Assembly (NCBI RefSeq): GCF_905220565.1
Contig: NC_059419.1
Span: forward strand, 9,378,670-9,442,669
Reading direction: 5' to 3'
DNA from: Melitaea cinxia
Lineage: Eukaryota > Arthropoda > Insecta > Lepidoptera > Nymphalidae
Length of the DNA: 64,000 bases
The position numbers were made by a program, and so were the translations under genes. Shown here one piece after another: positions 11,673-24,900 of this stretch. Each line of letters starts with the position of its first letter. The first letter of the stretch is position 1. Below the pieces are notes generated by a model. It had not been told where the DNA came from. It ran no database searches and saw nothing but the letters and a program-made list of their open reading frames with translations.

Positions 11673-12000
11673 GTAAGTATACAGTTTACAAGTTACTGTT
11701 TTAAGAGCTTTGTAAGCGGAAAGTAAGGTAAGTTGTTTATAGCGTTTTTTAGAACTAATATAACAATACTAGAAGAAAGAAGAAGAAGAAATATACTTTA
11801 TTGTGCATATTACATAACATACATCTTTAAAAATAAAATTTGCAAAACAATACTATGCACAAAGGCGGTCTTATCGCTAGGTAAGCGATTTCTTCCAGAC
11901 AACCTTGGGGTAGAGGAGATTTTAAAATAAAAAGAGTAGGGTTATCAAAAGGCAAAACAGAAAATTAAAAACAAAGTAGATTCTACATTCTAATAATAAT

Positions 12001-12031
<31 letters not shown>

Positions 12032-15000
12032 TGATAGATAGCATATATTATAAACATATAAAGAATTAAATACACAAATAAATACATACCCATTACATTA
12101 TAAATATAATATATAAGTAAATAGTATATATTATAAATATATAAACAGTTAAATACACAAATAAATACATACCCATTACATTATGCTTTATCGTAAAATA
12201 TATACACTAATAAATACATACCTATTACATTAATTATGAAGTAGATAATAGTTAATCATAAATATAATATTGAATAAATATTGACAGCACATTTACGAAT
12301 AACTACGAGTAAACTTACTAACACAGACCAACTTTTCACTAACAATTTAGGTAAAAATCTTTTAGTAGCTTCTTAAATGATGTAAGAGTTTTAGCCTCCC
12401 TAATAGTTTTAGGCAAAGCATTCCACAGAACTATTGACTGCACTGTAAAAGAGCAATTGTAGAAAGCAGTATGATGGATAGGTATATACAGCGTAGTTGT
12501 ATCATTCGAGCGCAGGGCCTTGTCAGATTCACGCACTACAAACTTTTCTCTTAGATACTCAGGGGCCCGGGGACTTTTAAGCACATAGTAAAGCAGCGCC
12601 AGCATTCTAGTATTCCGGCGAAAGCGGATTGGCAACCACTTGAGCTTTTTACGAAAATCGGATATGTGATCGTATTTTCGCAAAGAAAATACGAATCTAA
12701 TAGCTAAATTTTGGAGCCTCTCAAGTTTTGTCAGTTGTTGTTCAGTAAGGTCAGGATAGCACGCATCGGCATAGTCGAGACAAGACAGGAAAAGAGATTC
12801 CGCGAGTGCAATTTTAGTAGAAGTCGGTAGCATGTATTGTAAGCGTCTTAACGAATGCCAAGTTGAAAACATTTTTCTACTCACTTCTTTAATCTGCGTT
12901 GTCCAGTTCATATTCTCGTCCATGTAAACGCCAAGATTTTTAACGCACTTACTATATGGTATGGAAGTGTTATTGATGAGCACCGGAGGTAAAGAAGCCC
13001 AGTCAATCCTCGAAATAAAAGCCCGACTACCCAATACTATAACTTGCGATTTCACTGGATTTAATTTAAGACCATAACAGCGACTCCATTCAGCTACAGC
13101 AGCAAGATCTTTATTAATTATAGTAATAGCCCCAGGCAAGTTTTCGAGGTCAGACTGAGCATAGATCTGCAAATCATCTGCATACAAATGGTAGAGAGAA
13201 GAAATGTTATTCGTGATGTTGTTAATGAAAATGGCAAATAGAAGAGGTGATAAGACGCCACCTTGAGGCACACCGACAGGTAAATTAGACCAAGAGGAAA
13301 GATCAATTGCCATCTTTACTCTCTGCCGGCGCCTCTGTAGATAACTACGAAACCAGTCAATCACTGATGGAGATATGTTAAGTGAACACATGGTACTAAG
13401 AAGTATGTCATGATCTACCGTATTAAAAGCATTACTGAAGTCTAATAAAGTCAGAACAGTAAGCTTTTTGTTATCCATGCCATATCTGATGTCCTCGGTG
13501 ACTTTGACAAGAGCAGTAGTCGTGCTGTGTCCTATTCTAAACCCTGATTGAAGTGGATTAAGAAGATTATTTTTCGTCATATACAAAGTAAGTTGAAAGT
13601 GGACTATGCGTTCGAAGACTTTGGAAAGAAAAGGAAGGATAGAAATTGGTCGAAAGTCAGTAACAGTAGAAGGATTAGATTTTTTGGGTAAAGGAATAAC
13701 GTAAGCATCCTTCCAAGTAATGGGAAAAATGCCAGAATCAATAGAACTGTTAAAAATATGCGTGAGAACAGGGAGAATTACATCAAGGATAGGTACCAGC
13801 ATCTTACGACTAACGTTATCGCAACCAACGGCATCAGACGATATGGATAATATGTTTTTCTTAACATCACATTCAGTAATTTGACTAAAAAAGAACGGAG
13901 GATGATTAGGAGCTGGTAGCTGGGAAAGATATCGTAGTGTGCAAGCCTTTGTATTGGCGTCAAAGTCTGAATCAGGTGAAGCAAAATGTCGGTTTAGTTC
14001 GTCCGAAGAAATATCTGAGTAATAATTACTTGTTTGCTTACCAACTCCAAGTGATTTAAGAAACTTCCACACTTTAGCTGGGTTGCCGTTCTCAACCGAT
14101 TTATGAATATGACGTCTTTGCGCATCCCTACACATCGTATTACAGCGATTGCGTATTTTTACGTATCTCTCACGATGCTCATCAGAATTGGACTTCCTAT
14201 ACTTTGCCCTAGCCCTGTGCTTTTTGGCTATCAACAACTTTAACTCGTTGGTCATCCAAGGTGCAGGAAGATGCTTAATTTTAACAGGTCTTACTGGGGC
14301 ATGTTTGTCATATAAATTAGCTAGTAGGCTATTAAATATTTCAATTTTTTTGTCGATATCCGTTTCGCTATAAATTATGGACCAGTTCAGTTCACGTGCG
14401 TCTAATAGTAAACTATCTGAATTCATTCTACCAAAATTCCGCTGCATCAATACTCTTGCCTTTTGTTTAGGAGGACGTAAATTATAAGATAGGTATATCA
14501 AATCATGGTACGAGAAACCCTCCGCGGGACACTGTCCAAATTTGAAAACAAATTCTGGAGCAGAAACCATGATCAGATCTAAAAGTGAAGGCACACAACC
14601 GGGAAAATAGTGTGTGGGTTTAAGTGGCAACAGCTGCTTATTGCAGGAATCAAGGATGGTACTGAGTCTTTCAGATCTTCTATCTCGCTTTACCATACAT
14701 GTGTTAAAATCGCCCATAATTATATTATGACAATATGAGGGAGTATAAGTCACTATAATCTGTTCAAAAGAAGTAAAGTAGTCTACATTAAGTGATGGGC
14801 TATAGAATACACCTAATAACATTTTTGTGTGAGCCAACTCAACCTCTATCAAGATGTGCTCAGCAGCATCAATTGGCGGGGGCTGTGGTGACAAGCTTAT
14901 TATAGAAAAAGGAAAGTTGGACTTCAAATAAATTGCCACCCCCCCTCCACCCCTGTTGGTGCGATCATTTCGAATTAGTTGAAATCCGGGCAAGGAATAG

Positions 15001-18000
15001 CTAGTTGAAGGTAAACAAGGTTTCAGCCAGGTTTCAGAAACAAGTATAGCATGTATGCTATTTGAAGTAAACGACGCGAGGAAGTCTGGATAGTGTGCCG
15101 GAATACTTTGTGCATTTATATGAATGACGTTAAATTTTTTTATATCATCAGAAAGATGTTCTGAGATGACATCATTTAAGGAAGGCGATACTGCACTATG
15201 ATAACTGTCGTCGCTGCTTAAGGTAGAAACAGAACAAAACTCCTCATCAGAATAATCTACATCTATAGTGGCCATTTATATTATTTTACGTGCTTTTAAA
15301 GTACAAGTAAATGTGCAGAGAAATTCAAATATATAAGAATATTATATATAATTAAATAAAAAAAAAAAAAAAAATAAAAATAAAAATAAAATAAAATATG
15401 ATAATTAATAATATAATACTATAATAAAATGTACTATATAATAATATTTACTTAAAACTATTTAATAATTAAATAATAATAAAATTATATATATACTAAC
15501 TTACTAACAAATGTAAATTATGTAATTAAATTAAACACTCAAAATAAAAATACCCTTACCCGCCAGTGTCTTGTAACAATTTTTAAAGTTGCAACATTGA
15601 AGCGAACTGAAGTACTTATTGACAAATGAAAAATGACAGCACTTGACAATGACACTGTCTTGTCATACGACATATACACTTAAAAAATAACTTGACAAAG
15701 AAACCTATTCTTTATCTAAGCACAATAATAACATTATCAATTTATCAGTAAAATTAACTATTCAAAAACTTTAAATCTACCTCTTACAAATATGAAATAA
15801 AGAAAAAGTTAAACTTATAAATTAATACAAAGAATAGACGGTAAATAAATAAGTACTAATAAACAAGTAACAAAGAACACAGACGAAATGAGTAAAATTT
15901 AAGGTATGTGAAAGATATTATCAAAATACTACGCTAAGAAAAACTAAATCTTCCTTACTGGTTTTCTTGTCCTTGATGTAGTAGTCGTAGTGGTCTTCTT
16001 TTCTTTCAAAACCTGCTCTGGTGAAGCCACGTCGGTGCTTTGAATTGGAATTGGAATGGCATCGAGGTCTGTCATGCTCATAACACGACATCGTGAGCCA
16101 TCCTGTCCCAAGACGATAATACACCCATCCTGCGTCCAGCATTTGGATATACCGAAACGTCTCCGTGCCGTCATAAAGATCTCGTGACGCCTTTTTGTGA
16201 GGAACTCTGACACTGTGATTCCTGTTTGTTTTAGGTGGGTTTTGGCGCTCCATATCATGCTCCTCGACTCCAAGTCACAAAACTTAATAAGAATCGGCCT
16301 TGGAATGGATCTTGTGGTGTTAAGCTTACCCAACCGATGGCACCGTTTAATTGAAGAAGTGATGTTAAAGTTGGACAACTTCAAATGGTTAGTCACCATA
16401 TCTGACACAGCCTTGACGGGGTCCTTTTCTTCTTCAGACACACCATGAACGAGGAGGATTTTCTTGCGGTTTCTCACTTCCATCTGGTCATACATATCAG
16501 CAAGTGCTTCTACTTGCAACTGTAGAGACTTTAACGCAGATAAAATAAATTCCTTAAATGCATTAAATTCTAAGGTCAGCTTCGTACTTGGACTTGCTGT
16601 TTGTGAAGTCGTTTGCTGAAGATCCTGTTGGAACTGAGCCATTTTAGCGTGAAAAACCTGTGACATCTCAGCCATTGACTGTTTAATTGAATCCATTATG
16701 CTTCAGTTCTTGAGAAAGTAGTAGAATATTTCAAAACAATTGTATAAAGGTGAAAATGATTCAATTGAACACTGGTAGGATAAGGTATCAATTTTACATA
16801 ATATTTTGTTCAAAACCCATTGATTTACTTGTTTAAAATTGTATTAATTAAAGAGCGAAAATTTTCGGTGTTTCCTTTCTAAGCCTACCCACAAATCTGA
16901 ACTGAACATAAAATACTAGCTGACCCGGCAAACGTTGTCTTACCGCTAAACGCTATTTAAAAATAGGGGTTGATGGTAGAGGGTTGAAAATTTAGGGTTG
17001 TATGTATTTTCTAATGTTCTATCATAAAAAAATAGAAATTAAAAATTTTGTCTAAAAAAAAATAAAATTTAGGGGTGGACTACCCCTAACATTTAGGGGG
17101 ATGAAAAATAGATGTTGGCCGATTCTCATAGATACCGGATAAGCACAAAAATTTTCATCAAAACCGGTCAAGCCGTTTCGAAGGAGTATGGCAACGAAAA
17201 CTGTGACACGAGAATTTTATATATTAGATTAATATACAACAATGCATGGTGTATTCAGATGATTTTTAGCGTTTATTTGACTAATATAGCTAATAAAAAT
17301 AGATATTTTCAATGTATTTTAATATATTTTATTCTCAAGCAGGGAAGTGTTTCTGTGGGTGGGTGAGGTAGCCAGAGCTCCTGGATAGGGTCATAGTGTT
17401 GCAGGTCTCTAGGCTACAGTAACCGCTTATCATCAAGCTTAGGTTTAAGACCTATTTCGGCGAGATATAAAGCTTCTATTCATAATAAACTATTAACACA
17501 GTTTTTTATATGAATTAAAAATGCTTTTTATAAATATCATGACATATTTCGACTAGCCCGTTGGCGCAGTTTGTAGTGACCCTGCTTTCTGCTCTGAGGG
17601 TTGTGGGTTCGATTCCCACCCCGAGTCTGGGTGTAATATAAATATTTATTTATATATTTATATATGTATTATTTATAAGTATGTTTATCGAAAAAAAAAA
17701 TAAGTAGCTATATACCAGTCGGCTGTTACCTATAACACAAGCATTAAGTTGCTTACTTTAGGAACAAACGACCGTGTGTGTATTGTGTAAAAAAAAAAAA
17801 AAATATATATATATATATTTATAATATTGCTGTGTGGCTACGGCACTAAAGAATTTAGCCACCCCCTCTCTTCCCGTGGGTGTCGTAAGAGGCGACTAAG
17901 GGATAACAAGGTTCCACAACCACCTTGGAACTTAAGAAGCCGACCGATGGCGGGATAACCATCCAACTGCTGGCTTTCAAATACACAGGCCGAAGACGGG

Positions 18001-21000
18001 CAGCAGCGTCTTCGGTGCGACAAAGCCAGTACTGCGGTCACCAACCCGCCTGCCCAGCGTGGTGACTATGGGCAAAACACATGAGTTCACGTTATTTTTT
18101 TGCGTAAACTTGTGGAGGCCTATGTCCAGCAGTGGACTGTTTAGGGCTGTAATGATGATTTATAATATTGTATTTCTCTTATAATTATCATAGAAGCCGC
18201 TTGGTCCAGCTTACCTCTAGGTCACATACTGGCACGCTTTCTATAGAAAACATTATTATTACATAGTTGTAATTCACAGAACACTGACGTTTGATGTGGA
18301 TGTTATTTACACACAAACCGTCGTTTGTCTGTTTGGAAATTAAAATAGGGAATTAAAGGTAGTATTAGAATATAAACTGCTATACGGATTGCCCGACTTC
18401 AGTACGGATTTGCGTGTAATTTCCCCAGCGAAAATTCCTATCGACCGTCGACCTTTGATAACGGTCTTTATGATAATGACCGGGAGTGACGATTGTACGT
18501 GCTTAACGAGGAAAAAAAATATTAATATTAACATCTGAGCGGGAAGTAAACCCGTGACTGTCGGCATTCAGAACGGTTATTATATTAGGTTATCTAATAA
18601 TGTTCGAATTCATAACGATCTTCTTATAGCTATAATATTTTACGACATTAAGAAACATCGGGTAAATATTATTTATGCAAGCTATCGATATAAATAACTT
18701 ATAAAAATCACAATATTAATAATATTTTAATGTCAATAATAATATTGACGTTAAAATATTATTAATATTGTGATTTTTATAAGTTAAATGTGATTCAAGT
18801 GCTGATTGAGTAATCGACGGTCGGCATGAAAGTTGTTTAATTAAAATAAATAAGAGATATTGTTAAGTATGTCTTTTTGTTTATTTCTTCAGACCCGGTG
18901 AACTTCGGACAGCTAAATTTTTTTCTGTGAATGAGTCAATTTTTTTTGTTAATTTTCCTTAATACAAATTTGGTCCCGATGATAACGAGCACGAAAATAT
19001 CTAATTTATGTTTAAACACGATTGATCAACAATATAAAGTAAAACAATTGGAACAAAAGGAAGGCCATGTCTATAATGTCTAGAGGTATTTTTTCATAGT
19101 AATTCTTTAGGTGAAACAAAAAAAAAATCGGTGGTAATACCTAAGTGACATATTTTGTAAAATCGTGGGGTTATTAACTCTGTTTTAATAATAAAAACAA
19201 ATGTTTTAAATATAAATATGTGTAACTGGTTTTTATCTCGTAAATATTCGGGGATAATATTTTAATACCTAATCCTTGTAATTAAAAGATTATAATTAAG
19301 GAATTCAATTTGCATACCAAGCCATCTTCGACAGAACTTGTATTTGATAAAAAAAGTATCTAGCGGGAATCAAACTCGCAGTAAGAGGAGTCAAGTTCAC
19401 TGACCAATGTGTCGGGCGGGTTCAGTTAATGTCATCGTATAATGTAACATCAGATAGTCGTCCGTTGAGCGTTAAGACGTCTGCAGACTAGAGACGTTTG
19501 GGCAAGACTTATTTTTTTATATACAAAGTCGGCAAACGCGTATTCACGGAAACATGAGAGAAACGCGTTTATACGTGAAGATTATTTTGCATGGGAATTT
19601 AAACACTGCAGCCTAGACGATAAAGATAGTATACGATACAATCGATACAGAGTCATCTAGCGGCAAACGTGAGAACTAGGTTGAAATGCCGAATTTCCCA
19701 TACAAAATGAAGTTAAAATTTACGCCCGTTATTGCGAGACGGATTAAACAAAACTCGCACTAGGCACTCTGCTCACCTGATGGTAAGCAATTACCGTAGC
19801 TTATAGACGTCTGCAATAGCAGAAACATCCCAAGCGCGTTGCTGACTCTAAAGGAGCTTTGGTGACATTAGTCACCACAGGAACACCACACTGCTTGAAT
19901 GGAGTATTATTTATCTGTGATCTTCTGTACGGTCGAGATACTTCCCCAGTCGGGCTGCTCTAGATTTTGAACAGGGTATTCCTGATGTGCCCTACCTCCG
20001 TTACTTATAACCTTGTCTGGACAAGTCTCTTCGGACACATATCTGTAGGCTCTGGAATGTACAGATACAATGTTACAGACTCGTCCGTTTGTGCGGCCGA
20101 TAGTGACTCTGCTTCTGCTGAAAGCAGCATTCGTCTCTAACCAATGTAATTTAAAGCCTATCTTGTAAATGATCTTATAATCTAGATGAGAATTACGGAA
20201 AACCGAAATTTTTGTCGCGAGCTGGGAGGTCTACGTCCAGCCGTGGACCGCGATAGGCTGAGGTGTGGGAATGTAATAAAACGTATTTCTCAATCCACAC
20301 TAAATCTAAATAACCTACATATATTTGCATATATTATCATACGGATTAATAAAACGATTATCACTTAGAAAGTGTGTAGTCTGCGCAGGATCTCAAACTC
20401 GTTTTACGGCTGTTTTTGTGTTTGGCAAAAACGATGTTATCACGACGTAAAAGTGAACAAAAGATTCTCTTGAGCCGCTCGACTGTAACTTGATTGAGTG
20501 GCGGATGGTGTAAACGTGTTTTTTTTTTAGATGAAAATCGATAGATTTTAGCCGATGTTGTTTTTTTATGTGACAAGGAAGAGTTTGGTAATGATGCCTT
20601 GTTGCTAGTATGTCATTGCTTCAATTCTTCAAGTACGTATACTGTATATGGCTTACATTAGTATGATTTCCTAGTAATTGAAAAAATAAACCGGTCAAGT
20701 GCGAGTCGGACTCGAAAAATGTTAAAAGAAAAATTGTTATACGATGCAACTAAACATTTTGTGCTTTTCGAAAATTTTCCTTTATCTTTGCTATAAGACG
20801 TTGCTTGGTACCAAATTTGAAGATTCTGAGTTCATGGGAAGTATCCTGTTGGTTTTGATTCCCTTGAGAGTGTCGAAAATTTGCAGCATAAACGGCTGTA
20901 TCTTTTGATTGAGTTGGCTAGGAATTTCGATTTTTTCACAGCTCCAAGGGACAGTAAACTTGAGTATTTGATATGAATTTCAGCTTGATAAGGGGGGTTA

Positions 21001-21894
21001 GACAGACACGATCAACCAAGTGATCCTATAAGGGTTCCGTTTTTTTCCTTTTGAGGTACGGAACCCTAAAAAATTAATTATGCACAGTCATCCTTTAAGC
21101 CGCTAATAACCGTTTACTTCTTATTCGTCAATACATATATTAATGTTCGAATTTTTACCAATGTTTTGGTATACGAGTATTGTTAGTTAGGTCGTTAATG
21201 AAAAAAAAAAACATCTTAAATGTCGCGATTTGAAACTCAATAATTAAAATAACCATTTAATTGACGTCAAGTTTAAGTGTGAACTTATAAGATTCATTTG
21301 TCTACAGCGTATTGCAGTGAACAATATTGAGAACTGGTATTATCAATTAGAGATTATACGTGCATTTTGATTCAAAGATGGGAGACTTAAATACGAGTGT
21401 GGCTTCTCTGGTAAAAGACTTTAGAAGAAGTATTGAGCTTGATTCACCACGCGTCTCCACTGCTGATTGGAGAAAATATATATCCCGTATATTTTATTCC
21501 GGTATATGTAACCATTTTGACCACTTGACCTTAGTTACAATGATTGGTTAATTTAGCTTCTAACATCCAAGTACTGAACACAGGCCTCTAAATCCATATA
21601 GGCGTATGGACGGAATTATCCACGTATCTAAGCAATTTTCAAATCCGGTTTATTATCTGCATTGTTAAAATAGCATTCCCCTAACAAACAGTTAATTTAT
21701 CCGACCGTATTTAATCGCTTCAATCGTGACAGAAACTAATCACCCGATTACACGCACACTTGTCACTAATTAGTTTATCTTGAAGATTTGCCACGGAATG
21801 TTGTTTACAGATGTAAATATCTAAGATCGTCTTATATTTGTTTATCTTAGAAATTCCCATTGAATAGACACAGGGTTCACAGATTGAGAGAGAT

Positions 21895-21926
<32 letters not shown>

Positions 21927-24900
21927 TATGACATTAGTTATTCGGTCCACCAGTCGAGGAATCTAAAATTTATTAACTTTAATTATCATCAAAATTTATG
22001 ATAATAATAGTAGCTCTGACCGTCCACCCCACGTTGCGTTATATTTGTATATGTAGCGCTCTTTTTTTGGCACCTCTAGAGTTGCAAATAAGCTTTCGAT
22101 TCCCTTGATGATGAGCATTTACCGTAGATTATAGACATTTGCAACACCACGAGCATTGCAAGCGCATCCCAAAAAGTTCTTGCTACCTTGTCAACAGTAC
22201 TTCTGAGCAATGTAACTTGTAATCTGCGTGACTTTATTTGCCTAATTTTTTTATGCTACAATAGATCGGCAAACAAGCGTACGACTCACCTGATGGCAAG
22301 CGATTACCGTAGCTTATACACTCCTGCAACACCAGTAGAATCGCAAGTGCTTTGCCGAAATTACCCCCACCTCACCTCCAGGAGCTCCGGCCACCTCACT
22401 CACCACAGAAACACAAAAACTGCGTCAGAGTAGTATTATTTAGCTGTGATCTTCTGTAAGGTCGAGGTACTTCTCCAGTTGGACTACTCCAGATTTTGAG
22501 CAGGATATTTTCTCTTGGCAGAGTACAGTTCAGTTCAATTAGGCTATGATTCCAATGTAGAAGATTTAAAAAACATACCGAATACACATTTAAAATTACC
22601 TATCGAGTTTGTTTTTATATGGTTTGACCATTAAATGTGCCTTAATAGATATTTTATGTAATGATATAAAGTTCGAGAACGTATTTATGAAATTGAGGTT
22701 TTATACCGCCGTAACTGTCAAGTGCCTTGACTTAGGTATTAAGGAGAAGTATTTTTATCGCTTCAGGCAATAAAAATACTTCTCCTTAATACCGCGCTTG
22801 TAGGTGAAGGATCAGAGTTTAATCCACCAGGCTTCTCCAATGCGGATCACTTTGTTGTCCCTACAATCAGTAAAGATTGCTATCAGGTGTACATGATAAC
22901 AACCGGGACCGACGGCTTAACTTGCTTCTCGAGGCATAGAGGGGAGACCCACAAGGACTGCTGAAACACCCAGACCAAAGACAAATGTTTATATGTGTAA
23001 GATATAATTTAGTTTTCACATAGGCAAGTAAAAAGTTAGTAAGTACGCATGTAATAACGCAAGTAAATACGCATTACTCGTCAGATCTCGGTTAATATTA
23101 AATGGGACCATATGACAAGCAGTATCTTTCGATTAAAAAGTATCATCGAAATCGGTCCACTCGGATGAAGTTATGAAATAACACACATTAAAAAAGTGTG
23201 CTTTAGACCACACGGTTGAAGTAAATCTTTATTTGCCCCTACAGTGATATACGAAACGTAACTCTCTCCCTTGCTATCTTCACTAACATATCTCCCTCTC
23301 AACTTCCTTATTTAGTCTAGCCCGATCACGCTTTTCGTAACGCTCTCGTCACGCATTCACCAGCTTACTCCCCAAGTCAAGCTTGCATAAAGAAGATTTA
23401 CTTTAAAAAAACCGGTTGAATTGAGAAATTCCTTCTTTTTTAAAATCGGTTTAGAAATACCTCTGAATAAGGCACGCGAAGGCTTAAGTTAAACTTAATT
23501 AAAAATATTTTTTTTTCATGTAATTTTCTCGATCTTGTTAATTAGTGAACAAACTAATTAATATAACAAAAAATATATTTCGACGAAAAGGGATTCGCTC
23601 GCTTACAATATTATATTTGGATTTGACCTCGAAATCATGTATTGTTCGGGAACTCCGACAAGTTGTTGTTTGCGAAATTGTTTTGTTTTTGTTTTTATTG
23701 TTTCGTTTTCTTGATTCAGTTTCGAACTTTATCGGTGTCGAAATAATGTACGTGGATTATTTAGATTATTTTGTTGTTTATTATGTGCGATATCATAATT
23801 TACAGAATTTAAATTTACATAATAAATATGTTTTTAAAACATTATATACCTATATATTAATAGTTTTTTATTTTATCTTATTTATTTACACCAACCCGTC
23901 TGCCCAGCGTGGTGACTATGGACTTTCTTCTTCTTCTTCTTCTTCGACCTACACGTTGTATTACTTGTCGATGTAATTGAAGTCGGTTATTCTTCGTTTG
24001 CAAACACAATTATTCAACATGAACATTGTTTTTTAAATCAAAAAAAAAAAAAAAAAAAAAAATAGATGATTAAAAGAGTAACTTTTGTCCCGACGACAGT
24101 TACGGATGTCGATTCTTTTATGAAACTAAACAAGATTTACTAAACTAAGTTCTTACTGAAAAACCCTATAATATTATAAATGTTATTCTAATAGTAGATT
24201 AGTTACAATTAGTAAATCATAATTTATTTGTATCTTTATTTTTGAAGTGAAACTTCTTTATTATATTCACTCCGAGCGGTAATCGAACCCGCGACCGCCA
24301 GTCTGTAGACGCCAATACGGCACACGCACAACTAGACCGGAGCGGTTATGATGCTTGTCATTTCACAGTAAATTATCAATTAGTTAATTATTTAGTAATT
24401 TATGTTTATACTAATTGATTCCTAATGTTTATTATTTCATTGTATGTCTGTGCCAATTAGGAATAAGGACATGTGAGTATTTACGATAACCTTATCATAG
24501 ATTACGTTCGCTCAGCTGTCGCAGATCACTTCAAGAGCTAATTATAAATTACTATTTATTTTATTACTAGCTGTGCGATGTGGTTTTATATGTGTTGATT
24601 TGAGGAACAAACGTTCAAAAATATTATATAGCCCAAAGCCTTCCACAATACGAGTAAGTGGATTTTATCCAACACAAAAATAACTTTTCAATTCGAGCAA
24701 CTAGTTCCTGAGATTGGCTCTTTTAAACAAACAAACATCAGCTTTATAATATTAGCTTTGACGTAGCTAATGTTGATGTAGTCGTTTTTAAATTGACCTT
24801 TTTTTGTTGTTTATGCTGCCTTGACTTTTTTGTCAGTTTTTTGAAAATGTAGGATATGTTTTGACGGTCGTTAAGTGTTTAATTATTATTAATCACTTTT

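Larger units (their letters stand above)
11771..16900 (-). mobile_element. CR1/L2-like LINE (possibly Daphne-type), apparently full length, antisense in intron
   Basis: The minus strand carries ORF1 (16696 to 15944) and ORF2 (15275 to 12339), both uninterrupted and separated by about 670 bp of very AT-rich sequence. The 3' region on the left contains a block (GCACAAAGGCGGTC, CTTCCAGACAACCTTGG) that recurs as a truncated copy near 47810-47880. It ends in a GAA/TTC-rich tail near 11771-11790. The 5' end is approximate: a Helitron begins at 16915. Intact ORFs imply a recent insertion in the first large intron of the kinase gene. Confidence 0.8.

Noticed and set aside
23545..23976. 143-codon ORF in AT-rich intron
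   Set aside because: Composition-driven, runs into a repeat fragment and a (TTC)n tract, with no recognisable domain.
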